DNA of 14,476 nucleotides from positions 1-14,476 of the forward strand of contig JACCUL010000212.1 of the NCBI GenBank assembly GCA_013811855.1, written 5' to 3'. The stretch is from Acidimicrobiia bacterium (GTDB lineage: Bacteria > Actinomycetota > Acidimicrobiia > Acidimicrobiales > Ilumatobacteraceae). Positions 13,938 to 14,476 of the stretch are shown here, one piece after another (the first letter of the stretch is position 1; every line of letters begins with the position of its first letter). A program made the position numbers and the translations under genes. Below the pieces are notes generated by a model. The model saw only the letters and a list, made by a program, of their open reading frames with translations, was not told the DNA's origin and made no database searches.

Positions 13938-14471
13938 TCAGGCCGCGGCGGAGGTCTGCTGGTCGATGAGGGCGGCGAGGCCGTAGGCGAAGTTGCGGGG
14001 CAGGGCCTGCAACAGGCCGGCCGTCTTCACCAGCGGCGCCTGCAGCGCCCCGGCGAACATGGCCAGCAGCTCCTCCCGAGACGGAAGGTCGGCGAGGGCT
14101 TTGACGTCGTCGACGCTGAGGGCGCTGGTTCCGAACGACCCGCCCTTGAGCACGAGCAGCGGGTTGGTCTTCGACGCCGTGTTCAGGGCCTTGGCAGCGC
14201 CGACGGAGTCGTCGCCGGCGAACGTGAGCGAGGTCGGTCCCACGAGTAACGGCTCGAGGATGTCGAGACCCGCCTGGCGGACGGCCAGAATGGCCAGCGT
14301 GTTCTTGTAGACCTTGTGCTCCGCCCCCGAATCACGCAGCACACCGCGCAGCTGGGCGAGCCCGGCCACCGACATGCCCCGGTACTCCGAGACGAACACG
14401 GCCGTCGCGGTGTTGAGCTTGCCGACGATCTCGTCGACCACGGCGACCTTTTCGGGACGTGGGTTCTCCAT
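13938..14471 (-). CDS. rplJ: Large ribosomal subunit protein uL10
   Basis: 177 aa, complete, with the ATG only 5 bp inside the right edge, so its promoter and any L10-binding leader are outside the window. The N-terminal RNA-binding domain has the family pattern VVDEIVGKLNTATAVFVSEY, RGMSVAGLAQLR and YKNTLAILAV. The C-terminal part (about 135-177; LPSREELLAMFAGALQAPL) carries the helix that binds L12 dimers. It anchors the stalk on 23S rRNA and in many bacteria represses its own operon by binding the leader RNA. Followed by rplL. Confidence 0.98.
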   Translation of the reverse strand: MENPRPEKVAVVDEIVGKLNTATAVFVSEYRGMSVAGLAQLRGVLRDSGAEHKVYKNTLAILAVRQAGLDILEPLLVGPTSLTFAGDDSVGAAKALNTASKTNPLLVLKGGSFGTSALSVDDVKALADLPSREELLAMFAGALQAPLVKTAGLLQALPRNFAYGLAALIDQQTSAAA

Positions 14472-14476
14472 GGGTG

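Overview
High-GC window (roughly 70% by eye) with strong third-position G/C bias and several GTG starts. The RNA polymerase genes are actinobacterial in type: RpoB and RpoC align closely to my recollection of mycobacterial sequences, including an actinobacterial coiled-coil insertion near the RpoC N-terminus. Some differences from mycobacteria (for example Phe where RpoB usually has Pro in DVHP) make a deep-branching actinobacterium plausible, perhaps Acidimicrobiia. That placement is inference; no 16S or other marker is present.

Right two thirds (about 5547-14471, minus strand): the conserved block rplJ (L10), rplL (L7/L12), rpoB, rpoC, all complete. Between rplL and rpoB are tandem hairpins followed by a textbook promoter (TTGACA, 17 bp, TACCCT). 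rpoBC can therefore be transcribed separately from the two ribosomal stalk genes. A 191-bp spacer separates rpoB from rpoC; it carries two short stems and a 67-codon ORF of doubtful status.

Left third (1-5524): an accessory region. A plus-strand cluster runs towards rpoC: a cytoplasmic-looking subtilisin-family (S8) protease with an N-terminal prodomain and a four-copy PLYAGS linker; a class I SAM methyltransferase overlapping it by 4 nt; and a CorA-type divalent cation channel 12 nt further on. Diverging from the protease, on the minus strand and running off the left edge, is a TPR-CHAT protein with its His/Cys dyad intact. Its start looks leaderless: a TANNNT -10 box sits exactly 6 nt before the GTG. 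The 69-bp divergent spacer holds a perfect 6-bp-arm inverted repeat that could serve as a shared operator.

The most interesting part is the pair formed by the TPR-CHAT protein (a caspase-like cysteine protease fold) and the prodomain-bearing S8 protease. The architecture suggests a two-protease signalling or conflict module in which one protease could release the other from its prodomain. The sequence shows intact catalytic residues, adjacency and a shared control region. A functional link between the two proteins is inference.
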